NCBI RefSeq assembly: GCF_041903755.1
Contig: NZ_JBBWVE010000025.1
Location: 1-64,000, forward strand
Direction of reading: 5' to 3'
Length of the DNA stretch: 64,000 nucleotides
Source: Thiocapsa roseilacustris
Lineage (GTDB): Bacteria; Pseudomonadota; Gammaproteobacteria; Chromatiales; Chromatiaceae
Below the pieces are notes generated by a model that ran no database searches, was not told where the DNA came from, and saw only the letters and a program-made list of their open reading frames with translations. This document shows positions 23,735-34,175 of this stretch, piece after piece. The translations under genes were made by a program, and so were the position numbers. The number at the start of each line of letters is the position of its first letter. Within the stretch, counting starts at the first letter, position 1.

Positions 23735-24983
23735 GATTCGCAACTACACCCTGAACTTCGGACCTCAGCATCCCTCGGCCCACGGCGTCCTGCGCCTGGT
23801 GCTCGAGATGGACGGCGAGGTGATCGAGCGGGCCGATCCCCATATCGGTCTGCTGCATCGCGGGACCGAGAAGCTCGCCGAGTCAAAGCCATTCAACCAG
23901 AGCATCGGTTACATGGACCGGCTCGACTATGTGTCCATGATGTGCAATGAGCATGGCTATGTCCGCGCCATCGAGAAGCTGCTCGGCGTCGATGCCCCGG
24001 AGCGCGCGCAGTACATCCGGACTCTGTTCGACGAGATCACCCGCATCCTGAACCATCTGATGTGGCTCGCCGCGCACGGCCTGGACATCGGGGCCATGTC
24101 GATCTTTCTCTACTGCTTCCGCGAGCGCGAAGACCTTCTCGATTGTTACGAGGCCGTCTCGGGTGCGCGGATGCACGCGACCTATTATCGGCCCGGCGGA
24201 GTTTACCGGGATCTGCCCGATCGGATGCCGCAGTATTCGGGAAGCTCCAAGTGGCACAGCGCCAAGACGATCGCCAAGCGCAACGGTCCGCGTCAGGGCT
24301 CGCTGCTGGACTTTATCGAGGATTTCACCGATCGCTTTCCGGGTCATGTCGACGAATACGAGACCCTGCTGACCGATAATCGAATCTGGAAGCAGCGTAC
24401 CGTCGGCATCGGTGTCGTATCCCCTGAACGTGCGCTTCAATTGGGTTTCACCGGGCCGATGCTCCGCGGATCCGGCGTGGAATGGGATCTGCGCAAGAAA
24501 CAGCCCTATGCCGCCTACGACAAGATGGACTTCGATATCCCGGTCGGGGTCAACGGCGACTGCTATGACCGCTATCTGGTCCGTATGGAGGAAATGCGAC
24601 AGTCCAATCGGATCATCAGGCAGTGCGTGCAATGGCTGCGCAACAATCCGGGACCGGTCGCCATCGAGGATCACAAGGTCATGCCGCCGTCGCGGGCAGA
24701 CATGAAGGACGACATGGAAGCCTTGATTCACCACTTCAAACTCTTTACCGAGGGCTATTGCCCGCCGCCCGGCGAGGTCTATGCCGCGGTGGAGGCGCCG
24801 AAGGGCGAATTCGGCTGCTATATCGTGTCCGACGGGGCCAATAAGCCCTATCGTTTGAAGGTCCGTGCGCCCGGCTTTCCGCATCTCGCCGCGCTGGACG
24901 AGATGTCCCAAGGCCATATGCTCGCCGACGTGGTGGCGATCATCGGGACGCTGGACGTGGTATTCGGGGAGATCGATCGCTGA
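23727..24983 (+). CDS. nuoD: NADH-quinone oxidoreductase subunit D
   Basis: 418 residues, usual length. NFGPQHPSAHGVLRLVLEMD, IGLLHRGTEKLAE and GEFGCYIVSDGANKPYRLKV are 49-kDa subunit signatures; the His in HPSAHG lies at the quinone pocket. Ends one base into nuoE. Confidence 0.98.
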   Translation: MPEIRNYTLNFGPQHPSAHGVLRLVLEMDGEVIERADPHIGLLHRGTEKLAESKPFNQSIGYMDRLDYVSMMCNEHGYVRAIEKLLGVDAPERAQYIRTLFDEITRILNHLMWLAAHGLDIGAMSIFLYCFREREDLLDCYEAVSGARMHATYYRPGGVYRDLPDRMPQYSGSSKWHSAKTIAKRNGPRQGSLLDFIEDFTDRFPGHVDEYETLLTDNRIWKQRTVGIGVVSPERALQLGFTGPMLRGSGVEWDLRKKQPYAAYDKMDFDIPVGVNGDCYDRYLVRMEEMRQSNRIIRQCVQWLRNNPGPVAIEDHKVMPPSRADMKDDMEALIHHFKLFTEGYCPPPGEVYAAVEAPKGEFGCYIVSDGANKPYRLKVRAPGFPHLAALDEMSQGHMLADVVAIIGTLDVVFGEIDR

Positions 24984-25510
24984 TGAGCTTTCGCAACGCA
25001 CCGCTTGCGGTCATTCACGATCGCGATCAATCGACCCTGTTCACCGCTGAGGTTCGCGAGCAAATCGATAGCTGGATCGCCAAGTATCCGGCCGAATGGA
25101 AACAGTCCGCGGTGATGCCCGCGTTGACCATCGTGCAGGACGCCAACGGCGGCTGGCTGACCACCGAGCTCATGAACGACGTCGCCGCCTATCTGGACAT
25201 GCCGGAGGTGTCCGTCTACGAGGTTGCAACCTTCTACGGGATGTACGACCTGGAGCCGCAGGGTCGGCACAAGGTGTGTGTCTGCAACAGCGTCTCCTGC
25301 TTGCTGCTGGGCTCCGAAGCGCTGATCGAGCATGTCGAGCACAAGTACGACGTGCGTCTGGGCGAGACCACGGCCGACGGCCGCTTTACCTTCAAAGAGG
25401 TGGAGTGTCTCGGCGCATGCAGGCATGCGCCCGCGGTGCTGGTCGACAAGACCTATCACGAGAACCTCTCGCCACAGGCGCTCGATAAGCTGATCGACGA
25501 GCTGGAGTAG
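24983..25510 (+). CDS. nuoE: NADH-quinone oxidoreductase subunit E
   Basis: 175 residues, thioredoxin-like 2Fe-2S protein. Cluster ligands in VCVCNSVSCLLLGS and VECLGACRHAPAV. Binds the N1a cluster beside FMN in the NADH module. Confidence 0.96.
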   Translation: MSFRNAPLAVIHDRDQSTLFTAEVREQIDSWIAKYPAEWKQSAVMPALTIVQDANGGWLTTELMNDVAAYLDMPEVSVYEVATFYGMYDLEPQGRHKVCVCNSVSCLLLGSEALIEHVEHKYDVRLGETTADGRFTFKEVECLGACRHAPAVLVDKTYHENLSPQALDKLIDELE

Positions 25511-25514
25511 GCCG

Positions 25515-26798
25515 ATGGTCCCGAATCAGAACAGCGTCTGTTTTCGCAATATGCACCTGAATGTCACGACTCGGCATACCTTGGATGCGTATCGAAGCCT
25601 GGGCGGCTATGTGCAGTGGGAGAAGATCCTGCGCGAGCGCCCGGACCCGGCCGACATCATCGAGGAGATCAAGCTCTCGGCGTTACGTGGTCGCGGCGGT
25701 GCAGGCTTCCCGACGGGTCTGAAGTGGAGTTTCATGCCCCGCACGGCGCCCGGCCAAAAGTACATCGTCTGCAACTCGGACGAGGGCGAGCCCGGCACCT
25801 GCAAGGATCGCGACATCCTGCGCTACAACCCGCATCAGTTGATCGAGGGCATGGCGATCGCCGGTTACTGTATCGGGGCGACGGTCGGCTACAACTATAT
25901 CCGCGGCGAGTTCTACGAGCCGATCGAGCGGTGCGAGGACGCCATTCGCGAGGCTTACGCGGCGGGTCTGTTGGGCAAGGACATCCAGGGCTCGGGCGTG
26001 GATTTCGACCTCTACAACCATCTGGGGGCGGGGGCCTACATCTGCGGCGAGGAGACGGCTCTCCTGGAGTCGATCGAGGGCAAGAAGGGACAGCCGCGCT
26101 TCAAGCCGCCGTTCCCGGCCCAGGTCGGTCTCTACGGGCGTCCGACCACCATCAACAATACCGAGTCGCTGGCCTCGATCCCGGTCATCCTGGAGAAGGG
26201 CGGGAAATGGTTCTTGGAGCAGGGGCGCCCGAACAACGGCGGTCCAAAGCTCTTCTCGGTCACCGGGCATGTCGCTCGACCGGACAACTTCGAGGTTCCG
26301 CTCGGCACACCCTTCCGGGATCTGCTCGAGCTGGCCGGCGGGATGAAGGACGGCCGAGCGATCAAGGCGGTGATTCCCGGCGGGTCATCGGTCCCGGTGG
26401 TGCCCGGCGACATCATGATGGATGTTGACATGGATTACGATTCGATCGCCAAGGCCGGCTCCATGCTGGGTTCGGGTGCCGTGATCGTGATCGCCGAGGG
26501 GACCTGCATGGTCAAAGTCCTGCACAACCTGTCGCACTTCTATATGCATGAGTCCTGCGGCCAGTGCACACCCTGCCGAGAAGGCACCGGCTGGCTCGAG
26601 CGGGTGCTGCGTCGCATCCTGGACGGCAAGGGGCGGCCGGGCGACCTGGATCTGCTCGACAGTGTTGCGGGTCGGATCGGAGGACGCACCATCTGTGCCC
26701 TGGGCGATGCCGCGGCAATGCCGGTGCAGAGCTTTCTCAAGCATTATCGACACGAATTCGAGCACCTGATCGAGCGCGGCCAAAGCATGGCAGCTTAG
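25515..26798 (+). CDS. nuoF: NADH-quinone oxidoreductase subunit F
   Basis: 427 residues. LRGRGGAGFPTGLKWSFMP binds FMN/NADH, CNSDEGEPGTCKDRD is the FMN loop, and HESCGQCTPCREGTGWLERV carries three ligands of N3 (4Fe-4S), the fourth being Cys in RTICALGDAA. It is the NADH entry point. The 160-base gap to nuoG holds no gene. Confidence 0.98.
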   Translation: MVPNQNSVCFRNMHLNVTTRHTLDAYRSLGGYVQWEKILRERPDPADIIEEIKLSALRGRGGAGFPTGLKWSFMPRTAPGQKYIVCNSDEGEPGTCKDRDILRYNPHQLIEGMAIAGYCIGATVGYNYIRGEFYEPIERCEDAIREAYAAGLLGKDIQGSGVDFDLYNHLGAGAYICGEETALLESIEGKKGQPRFKPPFPAQVGLYGRPTTINNTESLASIPVILEKGGKWFLEQGRPNNGGPKLFSVTGHVARPDNFEVPLGTPFRDLLELAGGMKDGRAIKAVIPGGSSVPVVPGDIMMDVDMDYDSIAKAGSMLGSGAVIVIAEGTCMVKVLHNLSHFYMHESCGQCTPCREGTGWLERVLRRILDGKGRPGDLDLLDSVAGRIGGRTICALGDAAAMPVQSFLKHYRHEFEHLIERGQSMAA

Positions 26799-26958
26799 AC
26801 CTGCGGCCTGATCCGAATCGGGGCGAGCACGGTATGCCGTCGCTGTCCCGGAATCGCAACTTGTAGAATGGCCCCGTTCGCGCGAGCGAGCAGGTCCGAG
26901 GGCGCGCGCCGAAGCGGTGCGCGACATCCGGCCCACGGGCGCCGATCGAGAGAGCTGA

Positions 26959-29361
26959 ATGACGGACAAGATCACCATCGAGATCGACGGCCGCACCTGC
27001 GAAGCGGCGCCGGGAGAGATGATCATCACGGTCGCGGACCGCGAGGGGATCAGCATCCCGCGTTTTTGCTATCACAAGAAGCTGTCGATCGCGGCCAACT
27101 GCCGCATGTGTCTGGTCGAGGCGGAGCAGGGAGGCCGCCCCTTCCCCAAACCGGTGCCCGCGTGCGCCACGCCGGTCGGCGCGGGCATGAAGGTCCTGAC
27201 CCGCTCGCCCAAGGCCATCGATGCCCAGCAGGGGACGATGGAGTTCCTGCTCATCAACCATCCGCTTGACTGCCCCATCTGCGACCAGGGCGGCGAATGC
27301 GAGCTGCAGGATGTGGCGATGGGTTACGGCGGCGATGTCTCGCGCTTCTCCGAGCGCAAGCGGGTCGTCAAGGACGAGGATCTCGGTCCGCTCATCGCCA
27401 CCGATATGACCCGCTGTATCCATTGCACCCGCTGCGTGCGCTTCGGCGCCGAGATCGCCGGCGTGCGTGAGCTCGGCGCCACGGGGCGCGGCGAAGACAT
27501 GCGTATCGGGACCTTCGTTGCCCATACCGTGAGCCATGAGCTGTCGGGCAACATCATCGATCTCTGTCCGGTTGGTGCGCTCACCTCCAAGCCCTATCGT
27601 TTCACCGCGCGGGCCTGGGAGCTGACCGACGCCGACAGCATCGCCCCGCACGACGGGGTCGGCTCGAACATCCGTCTGCATGTGCGTGGCGGTCAAGTGA
27701 TGCGGGTGCACCCGCGCGACAACGAGGCAGTCAACGAGACCTGGATCTCGGACCGCGATCGGTTCAGCTACGCGGGCCTGAACGCCGAGGATCGTCTGAC
27801 CGCGCCTATGATCAAGGCCGACGGGATCTGGCGCGAGGTCGAGTGGCAGGAGGCACTGACCCTGGTCGCCGAGCGTCTGAAGGCGGCTGATGCGAACCGT
27901 ATGGGCTGGCTGATGGCCCCGAACGCGACGCTCGAAGAGCTGTATTTGGCGCAGCGGGTCGCGCGCGGCCTGGGTTGCGCCAATGTCGATCATCGTCTGC
28001 GCCAACAGGACTTCAGCGGCGATGACGCAGATCCGATGTTGCCCTGGCTGGGTCTGCCGATCGCCGATCTGGAGACCCGCGAGGCGATCCTCCTGATCGG
28101 AACAGAGATTCGCACAGAGCAGCCGCTCTTGGCCCATCGCATCCGTAAGGCTGCGCTGGAGGGTGCGACCGTCGCCTGCGTGAATCCCCTGACCCTGGCT
28201 CTGACCCATCCCGCCCGGCAGTTGGTCGGGACGCCGGCGCAGATGGTCTCGGATCTCGCGGCGATCGCCAAGGCGCTGGGCGCTAAGGCGTCGGGGACGC
28301 TCAAAGCGATCGTCGGCTCGGCCAAGCCCGACGATGCCCATCAGGCGATCGCCGACGCTTTGCGTGCTGCGGAGGAGAAGGCGACCGGCGCTGTTCTGCT
28401 GGGCGCGCTGGCCGCCGCGCATCCGAACTATGGGGTGCTCAAGGCGTTGGCCTATCGGATCGGCGAGTTGAGCGGCGCCGTCGTGGGTTTCCTGCCGGCA
28501 TCGGCGAACAGCGTCGGCGCGTATCTGGCCGGTGCTGTACCGCAGGGGCTGCCCGGCGGCCGGCCTACCGAGTCGAAGGGCCTCGGGTTGGGCGAGATGC
28601 TGAGCGCACCGCCGAGCACGCTGGTCCTTTGGGGCTTGGAGCCGGATCGGGATCTGAATGATCCCGCGCGGGCGATGGCCATGTGCGAGGCGGCCGATCT
28701 GGTGATCGCCTGCTCCGCCTTCCGTTCCCCGTCGCTCGAAGCCGTTGCCGACGTGCTGCTTCCGATCGGGGCCTTCGCCGAGACCTCCGGGACCTTCGTC
28801 AATGCGGGCGGCCTCCGGCAGCGGTTTCAAGGTGCTGTCGCGCCCCCCGGCGAGGCCCGTCCCGGCTGGAAGGTGCTGCGCGTGCTGGGCAATCTGCTGG
28901 ATCTTCCGGGCTTCGAGTACCGGGATGCGGCGCAGGTGCGCGACGAGCTTGACGGGCTGTGCGGCGATGCCGCACACGACAACGCCCCGCGCGAGGATTA
29001 TCCGACGGCGACACCCGGCACAGCCGCCGGGCTGATGCGGCTCGGGAGCGTGCCCATTTATGCCCTGGATCCGCTGGTCCGACGGGCTCCGGCGCTGCAG
29101 CGTACGCCCGTGCAGGGTGCGGCATTCGGTGTCTATCTGCATCCGGAGCAGGCACGTGGCGATGGACTGATTGCCGATCAGACGGTCTTGATCGTTCAGA
29201 ACGGCCACGAGGTCGAGGCCAATGTGTTCCTGGACGAGGCTATCGCCATGGGCTGTGCGCGGATCCCGGCAGCCGTGACCGGAAGCGGGCGCCTGGGCAC
29301 GCAGATCGGCCCGGTCGAGATCAGGCCATGGTTCGGCGAGACGGGTAGCGAGGCGGGATGA
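26959..29361 (+). CDS. nuoG: NADH-quinone oxidoreductase subunit G
   Basis: 800 residues. N-terminal 2Fe-2S (RFCYHKKLSIAANCRMCLVE, then CATPV), the His-Cys cluster in HPLDCPICDQGGECELQD and the 4Fe-4S motif TRCIHCTRCVRFGAEIAG are all present; the rest is a molybdopterin-oxidoreductase-like domain without cofactor. Largest peripheral-arm subunit. The AGAGAGCTGA before ATG is a fair ribosome site. Confidence 0.97.
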   Translation: MTDKITIEIDGRTCEAAPGEMIITVADREGISIPRFCYHKKLSIAANCRMCLVEAEQGGRPFPKPVPACATPVGAGMKVLTRSPKAIDAQQGTMEFLLINHPLDCPICDQGGECELQDVAMGYGGDVSRFSERKRVVKDEDLGPLIATDMTRCIHCTRCVRFGAEIAGVRELGATGRGEDMRIGTFVAHTVSHELSGNIIDLCPVGALTSKPYRFTARAWELTDADSIAPHDGVGSNIRLHVRGGQVMRVHPRDNEAVNETWISDRDRFSYAGLNAEDRLTAPMIKADGIWREVEWQEALTLVAERLKAADANRMGWLMAPNATLEELYLAQRVARGLGCANVDHRLRQQDFSGDDADPMLPWLGLPIADLETREAILLIGTEIRTEQPLLAHRIRKAALEGATVACVNPLTLALTHPARQLVGTPAQMVSDLAAIAKALGAKASGTLKAIVGSAKPDDAHQAIADALRAAEEKATGAVLLGALAAAHPNYGVLKALAYRIGELSGAVVGFLPASANSVGAYLAGAVPQGLPGGRPTESKGLGLGEMLSAPPSTLVLWGLEPDRDLNDPARAMAMCEAADLVIACSAFRSPSLEAVADVLLPIGAFAETSGTFVNAGGLRQRFQGAVAPPGEARPGWKVLRVLGNLLDLPGFEYRDAAQVRDELDGLCGDAAHDNAPREDYPTATPGTAAGLMRLGSVPIYALDPLVRRAPALQRTPVQGAAFGVYLHPEQARGDGLIADQTVLIVQNGHEVEANVFLDEAIAMGCARIPAAVTGSGRLGTQIGPVEIRPWFGETGSEAG

Positions 29362-29365
29362 TTCA

Positions 29366-30403
29366 ATGATGATCGAACTATGGAATGCGCTTCCCGTGGT
29401 GATCCAGATCCTGATCAAGATCATCGCAATCGTGTTGCCGCTGCTCGGCATGGTGGCCTATTACACCTTGGCCGAGCGCAAGGTCATCGGCTATATCCAG
29501 GTCCGCATCGGGCCGAACCGGGTCGGCTGGCGCGGCTCGTTGCAGCCGATCGCGGATGCGGTCAAGCTGATGATGAAGGAGATCGTCATCCCGACCAAGG
29601 CCGACAAGGCGTTGTTCTTGTTGGCGCCCATGATTGCGATCGCGCCGGCCTTGGCCGCCTGGGCGGTATTCCCCTTCGATGAAGGCATGGTGCTCGCCGA
29701 CATCAATGCCGGCTTGCTCTATCTCCTTGCGCTGACCTCGCTCGGTGTCTACGGCATCATCATTGCGGGTTGGGCGTCGAACTCGAAATATGCCCTGCTC
29801 GGGGCCATGCGCTCGGCGGCTCAGATCGTTGCCTACGAGATCGCAATGGGCTTTGCGCTGGTCGGTGTGCTGGTGGCCGCCGGGAGCCTGAATCTGGGTG
29901 CGATCGTCGCGGCCCAGGAAGGGAATATCCTGACTTGGTTTTGGCTGCCGCTGCTGCCCTTGTTCGGCGTCTATCTGATCTCGGGTATCGCGGAGACCAA
30001 TCGGGCGCCATTCGACGTCGCCGAAGGCGAGTCCGAGATCGTCGCCGGTTTCCATGTCGAATATTCCGGGATGGCCTTCGCGGTCTTCTTCCTGGCCGAA
30101 TACGCGAACATGATCCTCATCTCGGCGCTCTCGGCCCTGCTCTTCATGGGCGGCTGGCTGTCGCCTTTCCCGCAGACGTGGGTCGAGGGCAGCCTGCTGC
30201 TGGGTGACGGCTTCCATTGGCTGTTGCTCAAGACCTTCTTCTTCATGTTCGTGTTCCTGTGGTTACGGGCGACCTTCCCGCGCTATCGCTACGACCAGAT
30301 CATGCGTCTGGGTTGGAAGGTGTTCATCCCGATCACGATCGTCTGGATCTTGGTGGTGGCGCTCGCGGTGCTCGCAGAGCTGCCCCCTTGGTGGTCCGCC
30401 TGA
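29366..30403 (+). CDS. nuoH: NADH-quinone oxidoreductase subunit H
   Basis: 345 residues, about eight transmembrane helices. AERKVIGYIQVRIGPNRVGW and GIAETNRAPFDVAEGESEIV are the signature loops forming the quinone channel. Followed 14 bases later by nuoI. Confidence 0.98.
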   Translation: MMIELWNALPVVIQILIKIIAIVLPLLGMVAYYTLAERKVIGYIQVRIGPNRVGWRGSLQPIADAVKLMMKEIVIPTKADKALFLLAPMIAIAPALAAWAVFPFDEGMVLADINAGLLYLLALTSLGVYGIIIAGWASNSKYALLGAMRSAAQIVAYEIAMGFALVGVLVAAGSLNLGAIVAAQEGNILTWFWLPLLPLFGVYLISGIAETNRAPFDVAEGESEIVAGFHVEYSGMAFAVFFLAEYANMILISALSALLFMGGWLSPFPQTWVEGSLLLGDGFHWLLLKTFFFMFVFLWLRATFPRYRYDQIMRLGWKVFIPITIVWILVVALAVLAELPPWWSA

Positions 30404-30417
30404 GCCGGAGACGACCG

Positions 30418-30909
30418 ATGCTGAAAGCCACACGCGATTATCTTCAAAGCCTCTTGATGGTGGAGCTCTTCAAGGGCTTGAGCCTGACCGGCGCTTATCT
30501 GTTCAAGCGCAAGTTCACGGTTCAGTACCCGGAAGAGAAGGCCCCGATATCGCCGCGTTTTCGCGGCCTGCATGCCTTACGGCGCTATCCGAACGGCGAG
30601 GAGCGCTGCATCGCCTGCAAGCTCTGCGAGGCGGTCTGTCCGGCACTGGCCATCACGATTGAGGCCGAGCCGCGCGAGGACGGGTCGAGACGGACGACGC
30701 GCTACGACATCGACCTCTTCAAGTGCATCTATTGCGGGTTTTGCGAGGAGTCTTGCCCGGTGGACTCGATCGTCGAGACCGGGGTCTACGAGTACCACTT
30801 CGAGAATCGCGGCGAGAACATCATGACCAAGGAGAAGCTCCTTGCGATCGGGGACAAATACGAGGCGGACATCGCCGCGGCACGCGCCGCGGATGCGCCT
30901 TACCGCTGA
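30418..30909 (+). CDS. nuoI: NADH-quinone oxidoreductase subunit I
   Basis: 163 residues. Two 4Fe-4S motifs: CIACKLCEAVCPALAI and CIYCGFCEESCPVDSI (clusters N6a and N6b). Start ATG 30418 fits the family start MLKATRDYLQS. The following 208 bases to nuoJ contain no recognisable gene. Confidence 0.97.
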   Translation: MLKATRDYLQSLLMVELFKGLSLTGAYLFKRKFTVQYPEEKAPISPRFRGLHALRRYPNGEERCIACKLCEAVCPALAITIEAEPREDGSRRTTRYDIDLFKCIYCGFCEESCPVDSIVETGVYEYHFENRGENIMTKEKLLAIGDKYEADIAAARAADAPYR

Positions 30910-31117
30910 CCGCGATGGACCCCGGATCGCAGGGATTGCGTCCGGCGATGCAGGCATGCTCGAGGATCGATGCCTTCATGCCGAGCGGGCCGGAGCTTTC
31001 GTCGATCCGCCTGCGGCGCTTCGGGGCTCGATCGAACAGAGGGCGATCAGGCGCCGAGCGGGCGCTCCGTTGGCGCTTATTTGACCATTGCGCCTAACCA
31101 CGGCATTCGGATGAATC

Positions 31118-31771
31118 ATGGGCTTTGAAAAATTCCTCTTCTATGTCTTTGCGGCCATAACCCTAGTTGCTGCAGGGATGGTGATCACGCGTCGCAATCC
31201 GGTCCACGCCGTTCTCTATCTGGTGCTGGCCTTCATCAGCAGCGCGACCCTCTGGATCATGCTCGAGGCGGAGTTCCTCGGCATTGTACTGATCCTGGTC
31301 TATGTGGGCGCGGTGATGGTGCTTTTCCTCTTCGTGGTCATGATGCTCGATGTCGATATCGCGACGCTGCGTGCGGGCTTTATTCGCTATTTGCCGATCG
31401 GTGCGCTGATTGCGGTCGTGCTCGCCCTCGAGATCTTCCTGATCGTCGGACCGGCCAACTTCGGATTGCAGCATTTCCCGTCGCCGGTGCCGGCAGGCCC
31501 CGAGGTGAGCAATACCGAGGAGCTCGGTCTCCTGCTCTATACCCTCTATGTCTATCCGTTCGAGATTGCCGCCGTCATCCTGCTTGTCGCCATCGTCGCC
31601 GCGATTCGCTTGACGCTGCGCCGTCGGCCCGAGACGAAGTACATGGATCCGGCGAAGCAGGTCAGGGTCAAGAAGGGTCCAGACCGGGTTCGTATCGTCA
31701 AGATGCCTTCCGAGCGTGCCGCGGTTCCGGCCGTCGCTGCCTCGGCTGCACCACAGGAATCGACCGAATGA
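31118..31771 (+). CDS. nuoJ: NADH-quinone oxidoreductase subunit J
   Basis: 217 residues, five transmembrane helices; LEAEFLGIVLILVYVGAVMV then LFLFVVMMLDVD is the conserved TM3 stretch involved in coupling. The C-terminus has a basic then Ala-rich tail. Its stop overlaps nuoK's start by 4 bases. Confidence 0.96.
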   Translation: MGFEKFLFYVFAAITLVAAGMVITRRNPVHAVLYLVLAFISSATLWIMLEAEFLGIVLILVYVGAVMVLFLFVVMMLDVDIATLRAGFIRYLPIGALIAVVLALEIFLIVGPANFGLQHFPSPVPAGPEVSNTEELGLLLYTLYVYPFEIAAVILLVAIVAAIRLTLRRRPETKYMDPAKQVRVKKGPDRVRIVKMPSERAAVPAVAASAAPQESTE

Positions 31772-32073
31772 TCGCGCTCTCAGACTATCTGATCCTGGCC
31801 TCAGGGCTCTTTATGCTGGCGGTCGCCGGGATCTTCCTGAATCGCAAAAACGTCATCCTGCTGCTGATGTGCATCGAGCTGATGCTCTTGGCGGTGAATA
31901 TGAATTTCGTCGCCTTTTCCCATTTCCTCGGGGATATGACGGGGCAGGTCTTCGTCTTTTTCATCCTGACCGTGGCGGCGGCGGAGGCGGCGATCGGGCT
32001 GGCGATCCTGGTGGTGCTTTTCCGTAATCGGCAGACGATCAACGTGGAGGATCTGGACAGCCTCAAGGGGTAG
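31768..32073 (+). CDS. nuoK: NADH-quinone oxidoreductase subunit K
   Basis: 101 residues, three helices. NVILLLMCIELMLLAVNMNF includes the membrane Glu of TM2, and FFILTVAAAEAAIGLAILVV holds the second Glu. Both are needed for proton pumping. Confidence 0.97.
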   Translation: MIALSDYLILASGLFMLAVAGIFLNRKNVILLLMCIELMLLAVNMNFVAFSHFLGDMTGQVFVFFILTVAAAEAAIGLAILVVLFRNRQTINVEDLDSLKG

Positions 32074-32148
32074 CGCGCACGGCGTCAAGGTGTCTGCGCA
32101 ACTGGCGGGTCGATTCGGATCACATCAAGCGAAAGAGCGAGCTAAACA

Positions 32149-34155
32149 GTGGAAAACGTCTACCTGACCATCGTGCTTGCGCCGCTCCTGGGCGCCATCA
32201 TCGCGGGCTTTTTCGGCGGCCGAATCGGCCGACAGGGGGCGCATGCGGTGACGATCGCCGGCGTCGGGCTCTCCACGGCGCTGTCGCTCATGGTGCTGGC
32301 GCGCTTCATCTGGGGCGATCTGCCGGTCTACAACGAATCGGTCTATACCTGGATGGTCTCGGACGGGATCCGCTTCGAGATCGGCTTCTTGGTCGATCGG
32401 CTCACGGCGGTCATGATGGCGACCGTGACCTTTGTTTCCTTGATGGTCCATATCTACACGATCGGCTACATGGCCGATGACGAGCACAACTGGCCGAAAG
32501 GCGCGCTGACCGGCAAGAACAGTTACCAGCGGTTCTTCAGCTACATCTCGCTCTTCACCTTCTCCATGTTGATGTTGGTGATGTCCAACAACTTCATGCA
32601 GCTCTTCTTCGGGTGGGAGGCGGTCGGTCTGGTCTCTTACCTGCTTATCGGTTTCTGGTCGACGCGCGAGACGGCGATCTTCGCCAACATGAAGGCCTTC
32701 CTGGTCAACCGCGTCGGCGACTTCGGGTTCATCCTCGGCATCGCTGCCATCGGGATGTATTTCAACAGCATGGATTACGCGGAGGTCTTTGCCGCGGCAC
32801 CCGCCCATGCCGGCACGCAGGTCGCCCTGTTCGGCGGCGTTTCGCTCATGACCCTGATCTGCATTCTGCTCTTCATCGGTGCCATGGGTAAATCCGCACA
32901 GGTCCCTTTGCATGTGTGGCTGCCGGACTCGATGGAAGGCCCCACGCCCATCTCGGCCTTGATTCACGCCGCGACCATGGTCACCGCCGGCGTCTTCATG
33001 GTCGCGCGGATGTCGCCGCTGTTCGAGATGTCGGAGACGGCGCTCAGCTTCATCCTCATCATCGGCGCGACGACGGCACTGTTCATGGGCCTGATCGGTC
33101 TGGTGCAGAACGACATCAAGCGCGTGGTCGCCTATTCGACCCTCTCGCAGCTCGGTTATATGGTGACGGCGCTCGGTGCCTCGGCCTATGCGGCCGGGAT
33201 GTTCCATCTGATGACCCATGCCTTCTTCAAGGCGCTGCTGTTCCTGGCGGCCGGCTCGGTGATCATCGCTCTGCATCACAAGCAGGACATCCGCGAGATG
33301 GGCGGCCTGCGCCGTTACATGCCGATCACCTGGATCACCGCGTTGATCGGCTCGCTGGCCCTGATTGGTTTCCCGGCCTTCTCCGGCTTCTTCTCGAAGG
33401 ACGCCATCATCGAGGCGGTGGGGCATTCGACGCTCTACGGGTCCGGTTATGCCTCGCTCCTACTGACGATCGGTGTCTTCGTCACGGCGCTCTACAGTTT
33501 CCGCATGTACTTCCTGGTCTTTCACGGCAAGCCGCGGATGGACGAGCACACACGACACCATCTGCACGAAACCCCGTGGGTAGTGACCTTGCCGTTGGTG
33601 CTGCTGGCGATCCCCTCGGTGGTGCTCGGCTGGCTGGTCGTCGAGCCGCTGCTGGTGACCAATTGGTTCGCGACCGGTGACTGGAACCCCATCGTCGTGG
33701 CGCCCGAGCACGACACCCTGCAGCCGCTGCGCGAGCACTGGCATGGTCAATGGGCCTTCGTCCTGCACGGGATGAGCATGCCGCCTTTCTTCCTGGCGAT
33801 GGGTGGTTTGATCTTGGCCGCCGTCGTTTGGTGGTTTGTCTTTGCGAGGAATCCGAAGATCGACGATCAACTGCAGGCGATGGGTGGTCCCGTGACCAAG
33901 GTCCTGCAGGCGAAGTACGGGTTCGACGATTTCAATCAGAAGATCTTTGCCGGCGGCAGTCGTTGGCTGGGCAAGGTACTCTGGCTCGGCGGTGACCGCG
34001 CGATCATCGACGACGGTGTGGTCAACGGATCGGCTCACCGGGTTGCAGCGCTGGCGCAGCGCGCGCGGCATTTGCAAACCGGTTACCTCTATCACTACGC
34101 GATTGCGATGATCGTCGGGCTCGTCGGGCTCTTGACGATCTTCGTCGTGCTCTAA
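32149..34155 (+). CDS. nuoL: NADH-quinone oxidoreductase subunit L
   Basis: 668 residues from GTG 32149. Antiporter-like proton-pump subunit: FFGWEAVGLVSYLLIGFW, GKSAQVPLHVWLPDSMEGPT and FKALLFLAAGSVIIALHHKQ are signatures, followed by the long lateral helix at the C-terminus. GTG is used as no ATG fits the family N-terminus. Confidence 0.97.
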   Translation: MENVYLTIVLAPLLGAIIAGFFGGRIGRQGAHAVTIAGVGLSTALSLMVLARFIWGDLPVYNESVYTWMVSDGIRFEIGFLVDRLTAVMMATVTFVSLMVHIYTIGYMADDEHNWPKGALTGKNSYQRFFSYISLFTFSMLMLVMSNNFMQLFFGWEAVGLVSYLLIGFWSTRETAIFANMKAFLVNRVGDFGFILGIAAIGMYFNSMDYAEVFAAAPAHAGTQVALFGGVSLMTLICILLFIGAMGKSAQVPLHVWLPDSMEGPTPISALIHAATMVTAGVFMVARMSPLFEMSETALSFILIIGATTALFMGLIGLVQNDIKRVVAYSTLSQLGYMVTALGASAYAAGMFHLMTHAFFKALLFLAAGSVIIALHHKQDIREMGGLRRYMPITWITALIGSLALIGFPAFSGFFSKDAIIEAVGHSTLYGSGYASLLLTIGVFVTALYSFRMYFLVFHGKPRMDEHTRHHLHETPWVVTLPLVLLAIPSVVLGWLVVEPLLVTNWFATGDWNPIVVAPEHDTLQPLREHWHGQWAFVLHGMSMPPFFLAMGGLILAAVVWWFVFARNPKIDDQLQAMGGPVTKVLQAKYGFDDFNQKIFAGGSRWLGKVLWLGGDRAIIDDGVVNGSAHRVAALAQRARHLQTGYLYHYAIAMIVGLVGLLTIFVVL

Positions 34156-34175
34156 AGCGGAAGGAGACACCCCGC

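Noticed and set aside
26799..26958. Extra gene between nuoF and nuoG, or nuoI and nuoJ
   Set aside because: Frames there have no ribosome site or family match; the gaps look like ordinary intra-operon spacers.
26737..29451. Long open frame antisense to nuoG (about 900 codons)
   Set aside because: It mirrors high-GC codon bias of nuoG, contains no family motif, and nuoG is certain. The same holds for long antisense frames over nuoL, nuoM, nuoN and parE.
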